Position numbers and translations under genes: made by a program. The notes below the pieces were generated by a model. It was not told where the DNA came from, did not search any database, and saw nothing but the letters and a program-made list of their open reading frames with translations. A DNA stretch of 33,684 nucleotides. Origin: Arthrobacter sp. SO3 (GTDB lineage Bacteria > Actinomycetota > Actinomycetes > Actinomycetales > Micrococcaceae). Shown one piece after another: positions 1 through 8,343 of the stretch (positions are counted from its first letter, which is position 1; each line of letters starts with the position of its first letter). The stretch covers positions 87,654-121,337 of the forward strand of contig NZ_MQTS01000244.1 of assembly GCF_020532825.1 (NCBI RefSeq), given 5' to 3'.

Positions 1-2
1 AG

Positions 3-293
3 GACGCCGCCGCCCTCGGCGAGCTCGATGCCGGATCCGGGTGGGACTCCGAGCGCTGGGAAGACATGCTGGATGACTACTTCGACGAACACGACGACAT
101 CGGCACCGGCCCGGACGCCCGCGGCCCGGGCCTGCTGATCATCACCGAGGACACCGCTATGTGGAAGGTCCGGCAGATCTTCGAGGACCCGGCCGGCAAC
201 CACGACTGGGGCATCTCCGCGGAGGTGGATCTCGCGGCATCCGACGAGACCGGCACCGCCGTCGTGCGGGTGACGGACGTGAACCGGCTCTAG
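3..293 (+). CDS. C-terminal end of a DUF3516-type DEAD/DEAH-box helicase (5' truncated)
   Basis: The reading frame is open from the left edge of the window and ends at TAG 291-293, so only the last 96 codons are present. The visible tail has an acidic stretch (WEDMLDDYFDEHDDIG), then ARGP, then an alternating strand pattern containing VRQIFEDPAGNHDW and AEVDLAASDE. From memory of the family this matches the end of the DUF3516 domain that closes a group of actinobacterial superfamily 2 RNA/DNA helicases. The helicase motifs themselves lie outside the window, so the catalytic assignment rests on the tail alone. An ATG at 66 is internal and is not a real start. A GNAT gene with its own -10 element follows 55 bases after the stop, so the two are probably separate transcription units. 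Confidence 0.6.
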   Translation, partial: DAAALGELDAGSGWDSERWEDMLDDYFDEHDDIGTGPDARGPGLLIITEDTAMWKVRQIFEDPAGNHDWGISAEVDLAASDETGTAVVRVTDVNRL

Positions 294-296
294 GCT

Positions 297-335
297 TGCC
301 GGTAACCTTGGTCCGGCAGCTCCGGGGCGCCCCGG
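297..335 (+). terminator. Possible terminator/operator hairpins after the helicase gene
   Basis: Two inverted repeats follow the helicase stop. TGCCGG (297-302) pairs with CCGGCA (313-318). A perfect 14-base palindrome CCGGGGCGCCCCGG lies at 322-335, immediately before the -10 of the next gene. There is no T-tract, so this is weak as an intrinsic terminator. The second palindrome sits where a repressor could block the promoter at 337-342. Its role is inferred from position only. Confidence 0.3.
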
Positions 336-336
336 G

Positions 337-342
337 TAAACT
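337..342 (+). promoter_or_regulatory. -10 element for a leaderless GNAT mRNA
   Basis: TAAACT is followed by six bases (CGAACG) and then the ATG at 349. In actinobacteria transcription starts about seven bases after TANNNT, which would put +1 on the A of the start codon. No Shine-Dalgarno sequence is seen before the ATG. No convincing -35 lies at 16-19 bases. Confidence 0.55.
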
Positions 343-348
343 CGAACG

Positions 349-849
349 ATGAGTGTAATCCGGCCCGCGACAGCGAACGACGTCCCCGCAATCCTGCAGA
401 TGATCCATGATCTGGCAATCTACGAGAGGGAACCGGACGCCGTCCGGAATACCCCCGGGATGCTGACCGAGGCCCTGTTTGGCGAGAACCCGCGGGTGTT
501 CGCGGCGATGGCCGAAAACGAGGACGGGGACGTCCGGGGCTTCGCTCTCTGGTTCCTGAACTACTCCACCTGGGAGGGCGTCCACGGCATTTATCTGGAG
601 GACCTCTACGTCCGGCCCGAGGCCCGCGGCGAAGGCCACGGCAAGGCACTCCTGCAGCACCTGGCCGCCACCGCCGTCGACCGCGGCTACGCGCGCGTCG
701 AGTGGAGTGTGCTGGACTGGAACGAGCCCTCCATCGATTTCTACAGGAGGCTCGGCGCCGCCCCGATGGACGGGTGGTCCACCTTCCGGCTCACCGGCGA
801 GGCGCTGGAAGCCTTTGGCGCCACCCGTAACGTCCCGGCCCGTGGCTGA
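349..849 (+). CDS. GNAT-family N-acetyltransferase (diamine/thialysine acetyltransferase-like)
   Basis: This 166-residue protein covers one complete GNAT domain. The N-terminus IRPATANDVPAILQMI is the usual first strand and helix. The acetyl-CoA loop is in the segment LYVRPEARGEGHGKALLQHL (about residues 85-104), with the R-G-x-G-H/K signature. The end WNEPSIDFYRRLGA is the strand 5/helix 4 block. The pattern EREPDAV early on and WNEPSIDFY late resembles SSAT-like enzymes that acetylate diamines, thialysine or similar amines, but the substrate cannot be told from sequence. The start is fixed by a TAAACT element six bases upstream. The stop overlaps the GTG start of the next gene by eight bases, so the two are probably translated together. 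Confidence 0.85.
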   Translation: MSVIRPATANDVPAILQMIHDLAIYEREPDAVRNTPGMLTEALFGENPRVFAAMAENEDGDVRGFALWFLNYSTWEGVHGIYLEDLYVRPEARGEGHGKALLQHLAATAVDRGYARVEWSVLDWNEPSIDFYRRLGAAPMDGWSTFRLTGEALEAFGATRNVPARG

Positions 850-2215
850 CCTGCCTGTGATCGGGTCCGGCGCCGCGGATCTGCTGGAGGCTGCGCGGCC
901 CACGGTCCCCCACACCATCAAGGCCCGGCACGAGTACCGCGGAATGCGCACCGCGGAACACTACTTCGAGGTGCCGCTGGACCACTTCGGTGACGGGCCG
1001 GCCGGCGAGACCGTCACCGCCTTTGCCCGCGAATACGTCTCCACCGACCACAGCGCGGAAGAAACGGCCCAGCTCCCGTGGCTGCTCTACCTCCAGGGCG
1101 GTCCCGGCGGGCGCGGCAACCGTCTTCCGGCGCTCGGGGGCTGGACCAAGGCCGCCGCGAGGGACTTCCGCATCCTCATGCTGGACCAGCGCGGCACCGG
1201 CCTGTCGTCCCCCATCGACCGCAAAACGCTGCCGCTGCGCGGGACCGAGGCCGACCAGGCGGATTACCTGGCGCACTTCCGGGCGGATTCGATCGTCGCC
1301 GACGCCGAGGCGATCCGGCTGGCCCTGGGCTCCGGGCCCTGGACAATCTACGGCCAGAGCTACGGCGGCTTCTGTGCGCTCAGCTACCTTTCCTTCGCCC
1401 CCGAGGGCCTGCGTGAAGCCCTGATCACCGGCGGCCTCGCGCCGCTCTCGGGGCCAGCGGACCGGGTCTACCAGTCCACGTTCCGCCGGGTGGCGGCGCG
1501 CAACGCCGAATACTTCGGACGGTATCCCGAGGACCGGGGGGCGGTCACCCGGATCGCCCGGCATCTCCGCGGGACGGAGGAATTCCTGCCCGACGGCGAA
1601 CGGCTCACCGTGGAACGCTTCCAGATGGTCGGGTCCTTCCTGGGCGGAAACACCAGGGTGGATGCCCTGCACCACCTGCTGGAGGATGCCTTCGTGGCCA
1701 CACCCGGCGGCGGCCGGCTTTCGGACGCTTTCCTTGACCAGGTCCGCGGGACGGTGTCCAGGTCCGGCAACCCGCTGTACGCGCTGATGCACGAATCCAT
1801 CTACGGCCAGGGCGAGTCCACGGACTGGGCCGCGTGGCGGGTGCTGCAGGACTTCCCGGAGTTCTCCCCGGACGCCCCCGAGCCGCTGCTCACCGGCGAA
1901 ATGGTCTACCCCTGGTACTTTGAGCAGGATCCCGCCCTCCGGCCGCTGCGGAGCGTTGCCCGGCTCCTTGCCGAAAAGGACGACTGGTCCCCGCTCTACG
2001 ATCCCGACCGGCTCGCGCTCAACACCGTGCCGGTGGCCGCCGCCGTGTACAGCGAGGACATCTACGTCGACCGCGATCTCTCGCTCGAGACGGCCGCGGC
2101 CGTCCGCGGCCTGCAGGTCTGGGAGTCGGCGGACTTCCACCATGACGGCATCGCGGACGACGGGGAGGGCATCTTCTCCCGTCTGCTGGGCTTGACCCGC
2201 TCCGTCCGGGACTGA
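842..2215 (+). CDS. Alpha/beta-hydrolase, S33 prolyl aminopeptidase-like
   Basis: This cytosolic hydrolase has 457 residues if read from the GTG at 842, which overlaps the end of the GNAT gene. A longer upstream reading is possible but would run deep inside the GNAT gene and adds no conserved residues. The oxyanion-hole segment LLYLQGGPGGRGNR (about 80-93) and LDQRGTGLSSP match proline iminopeptidases. The nucleophile elbow GQSYGG places the serine near residue 173. A candidate acid lies in SEDIYVD (about 405) and the histidine in DFHHDG (about 432). Members of MEROPS family S33 remove N-terminal proline or other residues from peptides, though many actinobacterial homologues are uncharacterised. 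GTG 857 or ATG 944 are alternative starts; the conserved HYFEVPLDHF block begins just after the ATG. Confidence 0.82.
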   Translation: MADLPVIGSGAADLLEAARPTVPHTIKARHEYRGMRTAEHYFEVPLDHFGDGPAGETVTAFAREYVSTDHSAEETAQLPWLLYLQGGPGGRGNRLPALGGWTKAAARDFRILMLDQRGTGLSSPIDRKTLPLRGTEADQADYLAHFRADSIVADAEAIRLALGSGPWTIYGQSYGGFCALSYLSFAPEGLREALITGGLAPLSGPADRVYQSTFRRVAARNAEYFGRYPEDRGAVTRIARHLRGTEEFLPDGERLTVERFQMVGSFLGGNTRVDALHHLLEDAFVATPGGGRLSDAFLDQVRGTVSRSGNPLYALMHESIYGQGESTDWAAWRVLQDFPEFSPDAPEPLLTGEMVYPWYFEQDPALRPLRSVARLLAEKDDWSPLYDPDRLALNTVPVAAAVYSEDIYVDRDLSLETAAAVRGLQVWESADFHHDGIADDGEGIFSRLLGLTRSVRD

Positions 2216-2252
2216 GCCAGTACGGAAAAAGCGGAGCGGACCGGGGCCTGGG

Positions 2253-3647
2253 CTACGGCGCCTGGGCCGCCGCTGATGCGCTGCGGCCTTGCCCGGCGGC
2301 GCGGAGGGCAACGGCTAATACCACCGCCGCGACGGCAGCGGCCGCCAAGTTGAGGCCCTGGTAGCCGACGCCGGCCATCACCAGTCCGGAGAACCCGGCG
2401 CCGACCGCGCCGGCGATCCCCATCATGGTGTCCGAGACCCCCTGGACGAGGACGCGGTCGTCGGCGCTGACGCTTTCGGCGAGCAGGGTGGAACCGGCGA
2501 TGGTGGCCGCGGACCAGCCCAGCCCGAGCAGTACCAGGCCGGCCGTTACCAGGGCCGGCTGGGCCTGGCCGAAACCGGCCACGAGGACAGACAACAGGAT
2601 CAGGCCGTGGCCCAGCAGGATGACCGGGAGCCGGCCGGCCTTGTCCGTCAGCCAGCCCATGACCGGCGAGAGCGCGTACATCCCGGCGATGTGCAACGAG
2701 ATGGTGAATCCGATCAGGACCAGCACGTCGGTGCTGGCGGCGTGGGCGTGGCCGGCCGGCATGCCGGCCGGGGGTCCCTCGGTCAGCAGTTGCAGGTGCA
2801 GGGGTGTCATCGACATCACGGCGGCCATACAGCCGTGCGCCGCAATAACGGCGACGAGGGCCAGCGCGGCCCGCGGCGCGTCGCGGATGGCGCGCATGCC
2901 ATGGCGGAGGCCGCGCCGCCGTCGGGTGCTGTCAGTGACCGTGCCCGTGGCAGTGGCTCTGGCGCTGCCTCCGGCTGCGGGCGGCTGCCCGCCGGAGCCG
3001 AGCCGGGCGGCCAGCAGCAACGGATCCGGGCGCAGGCCGACGAGCAGCAGCAAAGCGGCCAGTGCCAGCCCCGCCGTGGAGAAGACAAAGGGCCCGGCCA
3101 GCGCCGGCAGGCCGAGGGCCTCCCCCAGGAGGGCACCGGGCCGGATCAGGTTCGGGCCGGCGACAGCGCCGATGGTCACGGCCCACACCACGATCGCCAG
3201 GGAACGGCCGCGGTGTTCCGGTTCGGCGAGGTCGACGGCGGCGAAGCGGGCCTGCAGGTTGGCGGCCGTGCCGAGTCCCAGCAGGGCCGCGGCGAGCAGC
3301 AGCACCGGGAAGCTGCCCGTGACCGTTGCGACGATCACCAGCAGGGCCCCGGCCATGGCGGAGAGCAGACCCGTGACGAGGGAGGCCCGCCGGCCATGCC
3401 GTCCGGCGAGCCCGGCGAGGGGCAGGGCTGCCGCCGCGGCTCCGAGGGTCATGGTGGTGGTGACTGAGCCGGCCCAGGCGTTCGAGCCGGAGAGCTGGAC
3501 CGCCAGCAGGGACCCGACGGACAGGCTGGCCCCGCTGCCCACCCCACTGAGGAGCTGGGCCGTACTCAGCACCCACACGGTACGGCGCTGGACCCGTTGC
3601 GTGTCCAGCGCCGTACCGTGTACTGCTGCAGCGTCAAAGATTTTCAC
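2253..3647 (-). CDS. Major facilitator superfamily transporter
   Basis: This 464-residue protein has about twelve hydrophobic segments, with a central polar loop near residues 205-245 rich in Arg, Gly and Thr. The loop between helices 2 and 3 has the MFS motif A-like sequence LAGRHGRR, and the matching loop in the second half reads GWLTDKAGRLPV. This is the arrangement of drug:H+ antiporter-like exporters of the inner membrane, but the substrate is unknown. Start: GTG at 3647 reads MKIFDAAAV and lies six bases after a TAAGCT -10 element, which supports it over later starts. It sits 26 bases after terC on the same strand but seems to carry its own promoter. It converges on the S33 hydrolase gene with only 37 bases between the stops. 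Confidence 0.82.
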   Translation of the reverse strand: MKIFDAAAVHGTALDTQRVQRRTVWVLSTAQLLSGVGSGASLSVGSLLAVQLSGSNAWAGSVTTTMTLGAAAAALPLAGLAGRHGRRASLVTGLLSAMAGALLVIVATVTGSFPVLLLAAALLGLGTAANLQARFAAVDLAEPEHRGRSLAIVVWAVTIGAVAGPNLIRPGALLGEALGLPALAGPFVFSTAGLALAALLLLVGLRPDPLLLAARLGSGGQPPAAGGSARATATGTVTDSTRRRRGLRHGMRAIRDAPRAALALVAVIAAHGCMAAVMSMTPLHLQLLTEGPPAGMPAGHAHAASTDVLVLIGFTISLHIAGMYALSPVMGWLTDKAGRLPVILLGHGLILLSVLVAGFGQAQPALVTAGLVLLGLGWSAATIAGSTLLAESVSADDRVLVQGVSDTMMGIAGAVGAGFSGLVMAGVGYQGLNLAAAAVAAVVLAVALRAAGQGRSASAAAQAP

Positions 3648-3653
3648 GGTCCG

Positions 3654-3659
3654 AGCTTA
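3654..3659 (-). promoter_or_regulatory. -10 element for a leaderless MFS mRNA
   Basis: On the minus strand TAAGCT is followed by CGGACC (six bases) and the GTG at 3647. No Shine-Dalgarno sequence is present. The -35 region would fall in the last codons of terC. Confidence 0.5.
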
Positions 3660-3673
3660 GCCGAACCGCGGGG

Positions 3674-4702
3674 CTACTCGGCGTCGCTCAGGCTCTTGCG
3701 GGAGTCCTCTTCCAGCCGCGCGTCCAGCTTCGACTGTGAGGACCTGGAGCTGATCAGGCTGGCGATGACGGCGACGATGATGGTGCCGATGATCACCCCG
3801 AGGGAGACGTACGTCGGTATCTCGGGCGCCCACTCGATGTGCTGGCCGCCGTTGATGAAGGGCAGTTCGTTGACGTGCATGGCGTGCAGGACCAGCTTCA
3901 CGCCGATGAACGCGAGGATCACCGAGAGTGCGTGCTTCAGGTAGATCAGGCGTGTCATCAGGCCGCCGAGCAGGAAGTACAGCTGGCGCAGGCCCATCAG
4001 CGCGAAAATGTTGGCGGTGAAAACAATAAAGGCGCTCTGGGTCAGGCCGAAGATGGCCGGGATCGAGTCCACCGCGAAGAGCAGGTCCGTGAGGCCGATG
4101 GTCACGAACACGATCAGCATGGGGGTGAAGACCTTCTTGCCGTCGACGACGGTGCGGAGCTTGCCGCCGTCGAACTTCTCCGACATGGGCAGGACCTTGC
4201 GGATCCGGGCGATGAGCGGGTTTTCCTTGTCCTCTTCATCCTCACCGTCGTCCTGGGCCTGCTTCCAGGCGGTCCAGAGCAGGAAGACACCGAAGATGTA
4301 GAAGACCCAACTGAACTGTTCGATCACGATGGCGCCGAGGAGGATGAAAATGCCGCGGAGGATCAGCGCGATGATGATGCCGACCATCAGCACTTCCTGC
4401 TGGTACTTACGGGGTACCGAGAAGCGGGCCATGATGATGATGAAGACGAACAGGTTGTCGATGCTGAGGCTGTATTCCGTGACCCAGCCGGCGATGAACT
4501 GCCCGCCGTACTCCGGGCCCGTGAAGGCGAACATGGCTCCGGCGAAAAGCAGGGCGAGGCCAATGTAGAAGGAGACCCACAGGCCGGCTTCCTTCATGGA
4601 GGGCTCGTGCGGACGTTTAAGGACCAGCAGCAGGTCAATAGCCAGGATGATGCCGAGAACGACAAAGGAGCCGATCTCGAACCAGACGGGAAGTTCGGGC
4701 AC
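3674..4702 (-). CDS. TerC-family integral membrane protein (Alx/TerC type)
   Basis: This 342-residue protein has about nine predicted membrane helices. The family signatures are clear: TEYSLSIDNLFVFIIIMARF (about 84-103), with the acidic residue in SIDN, and LLFAVDSIPAIFGLT (about 208-222), with the second conserved Asp. A charged cytosolic loop, DDGEDEEDKENP, lies between the halves. TerC/Alx proteins are linked to manganese export and metal supply to secreted enzymes; older work tied them to tellurite resistance. The start is GTG 4702 with AAAGG seven bases upstream. A long leader containing a candidate Mn2+-sensing yybP-ykoY riboswitch precedes it, which agrees with a metal role. The C-terminal tail is charged and cytosolic. 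Confidence 0.9.
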   Translation of the reverse strand: MPELPVWFEIGSFVVLGIILAIDLLLVLKRPHEPSMKEAGLWVSFYIGLALLFAGAMFAFTGPEYGGQFIAGWVTEYSLSIDNLFVFIIIMARFSVPRKYQQEVLMVGIIIALILRGIFILLGAIVIEQFSWVFYIFGVFLLWTAWKQAQDDGEDEEDKENPLIARIRKVLPMSEKFDGGKLRTVVDGKKVFTPMLIVFVTIGLTDLLFAVDSIPAIFGLTQSAFIVFTANIFALMGLRQLYFLLGGLMTRLIYLKHALSVILAFIGVKLVLHAMHVNELPFINGGQHIEWAPEIPTYVSLGVIIGTIIVAVIASLISSRSSQSKLDARLEEDSRKSLSDAE

Positions 4703-4756
4703 GAAGAAACCTTTCGCAGGGTGTGACTCATCGGTGTAAGTCTCTCCGACTGGCCT

Positions 4757-4862
4757 GCATGTCCGGTACGACGTACCTGGTACTGCGTGGCTGCCCGCTA
4801 CGCCCGGCAGGGCATCTGTGCCATACGTGTTGACGATCGTAGCGCTTGGGATACTCCCCTAC
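4757..4862 (-). promoter_or_regulatory. Candidate yybP-ykoY (manganese) riboswitch in the terC leader
   Basis: On the minus strand the 177-base gap between uvrB and terC begins with AGGGGAGTATCCC (4860-4848). Later it has GCCCTGCCGGGC, with CCCTGCC at 4806-4812. The first resembles the conserved GGGGAGUA loop and the second the CCCUGC loop, whose contact forms the Mn2+ site of yybP-ykoY RNAs. CGCTACG and CGTAGCG on either side of the second loop can pair. Further down, GGTAC-GTC-GTACC could form an expression-platform hairpin. These RNAs commonly control terC-family genes. The fold has not been computed and the boundaries are approximate. Confidence 0.6.
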
Positions 4863-4879
4863 GTCTGACCAACGTTACC

Positions 4880-6961
4880 CTAAGCGTGCCCGGCAGCCTG
4901 CATCTGGCGCAGTTCCTTCTTCAGCTCGCCCACCTCGTCACGCAGCCGGGCGGCGAGCTCGAACTGGAGCTCCCCGGCGGCGGCGTGCATCTGTTCGGTC
5001 AGTTGCTCGATCAGGCCCACGAGGTCCTCGGCCGGTGCAGCCGCCAGGCCGTCCGCCCGCACCTTGGTGGCGCCCTTGCCCTTGCCGCGTGCCTTGCCGG
5101 CGTTGGCGAGGAGTTCGCGGGTGTCGGCGTCCTCCTTGGCGATTTGGTCGGTGATGTCGGCGATCTTCTTCCGCAGCGGTTGCGGGTCGATTCCCTTTTC
5201 GGTGTTGTACGCCACCTGGATGGCGCGGCGCCGGTTGGTCTCGTCGATGGCGTGCGCCATCGAGTCGGTGATCCGGTCCGCGTACATGTGCACCTGGCCG
5301 GAGACGTTGCGGGCGGCACGGCCGATGGTCTGGATCAGCGAGGTCGACGAGCGCAGGAAGCCTTCCTTGTCCGCGTCGAGGATGCTCACCAGCGACACCT
5401 CGGGCAGGTCCAGTCCTTCGCGGAGCAGGTTGATGCCCACCAGCACGTCGAAGACGCCCATCCGGAGTTCGCGGAGCAGCTCCACCCGGCGCAGGGTGTC
5501 CACGTCCGAGTGCAGGTATTCGACCTTCACGCCGTGGCCCAGCAGGTAGTCGGTGAGGTCCTCGGCCATCCGCTTGGTCAGGGTGGTGACCAGGACACGC
5601 TCGTTCTTTGCCGTGCGGGTCTTGATTTCCCCGAGCAGGTCATCGATCTGGCCCTTGGTGGGCTTGACGACGATCTCGGGGTCGATCAGCCCGGTGGGCC
5701 GGATGATCTGCTGCACGAACCCGTCAGCCTTGCCGAGCTCATACTTGCCCGGCGTGGCGGAGAGGTACACGGTCTGGCCCACGCGGTCCTGGAACTCGTC
5801 CCACTTCAGCGGCCGGTTGTCCATGGCGGAGGGCAGCCGGAAGCCGTGGTCCACGAGGTTCCGTTTGCGGGACATGTCGCCCTCGTACATCGCGCCGATC
5901 TGCGGCACCGTGACGTGTGATTCGTCGATCACCAGGAGGAAGTCGTCCGGGAAGTAGTCGATGAGGCAGTGCGGTGCGGTTCCGCGGGCGCGGCCGTCGA
6001 TGTGGCTGGAGTAGTTCTCGATGCCGTTGCAGAAGCCCATCTGCTGCATCATTTCGAGGTCGTAGGTGGTGCGCATCCGCAGACGCTGCGCCTCCACCAG
6101 CTTGTTCTGGCTCTCCAGGACCTGGAGCCGCTCGGCGAGTTCGTCTTCGATCCGCGTGATCGCCCGGCCCATGCGTTCCGGACCGGCCACGTAGTGCGAG
6201 GCCGGGAAGACGTACATCTCGGTCTCATCCCGGATGATTTCCCCGGTGAGCGGATGCAGGGTGTAGATGTTCTCGATCTCATCGCCAAAGAACTCGATCC
6301 GGATCGCCAGTTCCTCGTACATCGGGATGATTTCCACGGTGTCGCCGCGGACCCGGAACGTGCCGCGGTGGAAGTCCATGTCGTTGCGGGAGTACTGCAT
6401 GGAAACGAATTTCCGGAGCAGGTCATCGCGGTTCATTTGGGCGCCCTTGCGGAGCGTCACCATGCCGGCGATGTACTCTTCCGGGGTGCCCAGGCCATAG
6501 ATGCAGGACACGGTGGCGACCACGATCACGTCCCGGCGGGTCAGCAGCGCGTTGGTGGCGGAGTGCCGGAGCCGTTCGACTTCCTCGTTGACGGATGAGT
6601 CCTTCTCGATGAAGGTGTCAGTCTGCGCCACGTAGGCTTCCGGCTGGTAGTAGTCGTAGTAGGAGACGAAGTACTCGACGGCGTTGTTCGGAAGCAGCTC
6701 GCGGAATTCGTTGACGAGCTGAGCGGCGAGGGTCTTGTTCTGCACCATCACCAGGGTGGGCCGCTGGACCTGTTCGATCAGCCACGCCGTCGTCGCGCTC
6801 TTGCCGGTACCGGTGGCACCGAGCAGCACCACGTCCTTCTCGCCGTTCTTGATGCGTTCGGTCAGTTCAGCGATCGCGGCCGGCTGGTCGCCGGCCGGCT
6901 GGAACTCGCTGATGACCTCGAAGGGCGCCACGACACGGTTGATCTGCTGGGCAAGGCTCAT
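4880..6961 (-). CDS. uvrB: UvrABC excinuclease subunit B
   Basis: UvrB is the damage-verification helicase subunit of nucleotide excision repair. It receives DNA from UvrA and positions UvrC. The 693-residue protein is full length. Walker [11 protein letters not shown] is at about 48-57. The beta-hairpin segment [11 protein letters not shown] that grips the damaged strand is at about 101-111. The DEAD-like box reads DESHVT. Helicase motifs V and VI are [17 protein letters not shown] and [11 protein letters not shown]-terminal UVR motif ([20 protein letters not shown]), which binds UvrC, is present. The start ATG 6961 lies six bases behind a TAGATT element and has no Shine-Dalgarno sequence. 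No actinobacterial LexA box (GAAC-N4-GTTC) is visible just upstream. It lies 40 bases after coaE. Confidence 0.98.
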   Translation of the reverse strand: MSLAQQINRVVAPFEVISEFQPAGDQPAAIAELTERIKNGEKDVVLLGATGTGKSATTAWLIEQVQRPTLVMVQNKTLAAQLVNEFRELLPNNAVEYFVSYYDYYQPEAYVAQTDTFIEKDSSVNEEVERLRHSATNALLTRRDVIVVATVSCIYGLGTPEEYIAGMVTLRKGAQMNRDDLLRKFVSMQYSRNDMDFHRGTFRVRGDTVEIIPMYEELAIRIEFFGDEIENIYTLHPLTGEIIRDETEMYVFPASHYVAGPERMGRAITRIEDELAERLQVLESQNKLVEAQRLRMRTTYDLEMMQQMGFCNGIENYSSHIDGRARGTAPHCLIDYFPDDFLLVIDESHVTVPQIGAMYEGDMSRKRNLVDHGFRLPSAMDNRPLKWDEFQDRVGQTVYLSATPGKYELGKADGFVQQIIRPTGLIDPEIVVKPTKGQIDDLLGEIKTRTAKNERVLVTTLTKRMAEDLTDYLLGHGVKVEYLHSDVDTLRRVELLRELRMGVFDVLVGINLLREGLDLPEVSLVSILDADKEGFLRSSTSLIQTIGRAARNVSGQVHMYADRITDSMAHAIDETNRRRAIQVAYNTEKGIDPQPLRKKIADITDQIAKEDADTRELLANAGKARGKGKGATKVRADGLAAAPAEDLVGLIEQLTEQMHAAAGELQFELAARLRDEVGELKKELRQMQAAGHA

Positions 6962-6967
6962 GTATCT

Positions 6968-6973
6968 AATCTA
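6968..6973 (-). promoter_or_regulatory. -10 element for a leaderless uvrB mRNA
   Basis: The minus strand reads TAGATT, then AGATAC (six bases), then the ATG at 6961. There is no ribosome-binding sequence between. The promoter lies wholly in the 40-base gap after coaE, so uvrB can be transcribed independently of it. Confidence 0.6.
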
Positions 6974-7001
6974 CCGCCGGGCTCTGACAGGATGTCCTGA
7001 T

Positions 7002-8321
7002 TCAGCTTTGGGCGGTACCGGGGCCGGTCCGGCGTGGTCCCGGTACCGGTCCCGGTACCGGTGCCGGTGCCGTGTCGGGGACGGCCTCCGGTCCCCGTTC
7101 CGGCGCGGGGGTGATGTACGGTGGCGGCTGCCAGCCGGTGTGCCGCGCCCAAGCGTCCATCCGCGGCGCCGCGTAGTTGGCGAACCAGCCTTCCTTGTCG
7201 GCGGCGTAGCCCGCGGTGGATTTGTCCACGCCGTGGAGTTTGGCGACGCGGCACTTCTCGGCCAGGTAGTCGGCGCGGGCGGCCGCATCGTCCCGCAGCC
7301 AGTCCCGGAAGCACAGCGCGAACCGCCAGCCGGGGGACCCCACCGCGCGGACATGGACGTTGACCGCCCGCCCGGGGTCAGCATTTCCGTGCATCCGCTT
7401 CCGCCAGTCCGCCGGGTCCGGGTGGGAGGCCTTGGGGTTGTCGGAAGTGATCCCGGGCCAGCCGGGGAAGCCGGCGTCGGCGAGCAGCGGCGCGATCCGT
7501 TCCGCCGCGGCCATGTCCTCCACGCCGAGCTGGAGGTCGAGCACGTCCTTGGCGTCGAGCCCGGGGACAGCCGTGGACCCGACATGGTCCAGGGCCAGGA
7601 TGTCCTGAGGGGCGGCGGCGCGCAGCCGCGCCATGAGCCGGCCGGCCTGCGCGGGCCAGTCCGGGTTGGCGGGCCTGAGCACCGGGCCGCCGGTGCGCGG
7701 TGCGAGGCGGTGCCCGGCCAGATTCCCGGCGAACGGCGCCAGCCGGAACTTCCAGAGCCGGTCCACCGCGTCCTGGAGTTCGGCCTTTGACCCCGAGTTG
7801 TCCAGGACGACGTCGGCCGCGGCCAGCCGGCCCTCCCGCGTGGCCTGGGCGGCCATCCTGGCCCGGGCTTCCTCGACCGTCAGGTGCCGGTGCTGCACCA
7901 TGCGCTGCACCCGGACATCGTCGGGGGCGTCCACCACCACCACGAGATGGAAATTGGCGCCCTGGCCGGTTTCGACCAGCAGCGGGATGTCCTGGACCAC
8001 GACGGCGCCTTTGGCGGCGGCGGCGGCCAGCTCGGCGGCGCGTTCCCGCACGAGGGGATGGATGATGCCGTTGAGCACCGCGAGGCGTTCCGGGTTGCCA
8101 AAGACGAGGCCGCCGAGCTTGGGCCGGTCCAGGCCGCCGTCGGACGCCAGGATGGCATTGCTGAAGGCCTCGACGACCCTGGCAAGTCCCGGCGTTCCGG
8201 GTTCCACGACCTCACGGGCCAGCGCGTCGGCGTCGATCACCACCGCCCCGAGTTCGCGCAGGCGCGCGGCAGCCACTGACTTGCCTGAGGCGATGCCGCC
8301 CGTCAACCCAATTTTCAGCAC
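7002..8321 (-). CDS. coaE: Dephospho-CoA kinase fused to a GrpB (UPF0157) domain
   Basis: The N-terminal half (about 1-200) is dephospho-CoA kinase, which phosphorylates the ribose 3'-OH of dephospho-CoA in the last step of CoA synthesis. The P-loop GLTGGIASGKS is at 5-15, followed by IDADALAREVV. The C-terminal half (about 215-410) is a GrpB/UPF0157 nucleotidyltransferase-fold domain, with DHVGSTAVPGLDAKDVLDLQ as its signature. This fusion is normal in actinobacteria and is also seen in mycobacterial CoaE. The last 30 or so residues are a low-complexity Pro/Gly/Ala tail encoded by 12-base repeats. The GTG start at 8321 lies six bases after a TAGTCT element shared with the divergent yigZ gene. 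The function of the GrpB domain here is unknown. Confidence 0.95.
   Translation of the reverse strand: MLKIGLTGGIASGKSVAAARLRELGAVVIDADALAREVVEPGTPGLARVVEAFSNAILASDGGLDRPKLGGLVFGNPERLAVLNGIIHPLVRERAAELAAAAAKGAVVVQDIPLLVETGQGANFHLVVVVDAPDDVRVQRMVQHRHLTVEEARARMAAQATREGRLAAADVVLDNSGSKAELQDAVDRLWKFRLAPFAGNLAGHRLAPRTGGPVLRPANPDWPAQAGRLMARLRAAAPQDILALDHVGSTAVPGLDAKDVLDLQLGVEDMAAAERIAPLLADAGFPGWPGITSDNPKASHPDPADWRKRMHGNADPGRAVNVHVRAVGSPGWRFALCFRDWLRDDAAARADYLAEKCRVAKLHGVDKSTAGYAADKEGWFANYAAPRMDAWARHTGWQPPPYITPAPERGPEAVPDTAPAPVPGPVPGPRRTGPGTAQS
7036..7071. repeat. Three 12-base tandem repeats in the 3' end of coaE
   Basis: GGTCCCGGTACC occurs twice in tandem (7036-7047 and 7048-7059), followed by the variant GGTGCCGGTGCC (7060-7071). 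On the coding strand these give Pro/Gly/Val/Thr/Ala codons in the disordered tail. The unit is a multiple of three, so copy-number change would alter tail length without a frameshift. Confidence 0.75.
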
Positions 8322-8327
8322 CCCACC

Positions 8328-8337
8328 AGACTAAACT
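8328..8337. promoter_or_regulatory. Overlapping symmetric -10 elements driving coaE and yigZ divergently
   Basis: The ten bases AGACTAAACT contain TAGTCT on the minus strand (8333-8328) and TAAACT on the plus strand (8332-8337), sharing two bases. Each hexamer is followed by exactly six bases and a GTG start codon: coaE at 8321 and yigZ at 8344. The two starts are only 22 bases apart, so neither mRNA has room for a leader. Confidence 0.6.
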
Positions 8338-8343
8338 GATCCG

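Noticed and set aside
157..951. 264-residue minus-strand frame
   Set aside because: Shadow of the helicase tail, GNAT and hydrolase genes, which have recognisable domains on the plus strand.
2425..3660. 411-residue plus-strand frame opposite the MFS gene
   Set aside because: Antisense shadow in high-GC DNA with no domain, while the minus strand gives a clear twelve-helix transporter.
6962..7001. SOS box in front of uvrB
   Set aside because: No GAAC-N4-GTTC-like palindrome is present in the 40-base gap or the end of coaE; only a housekeeping -10 is visible.
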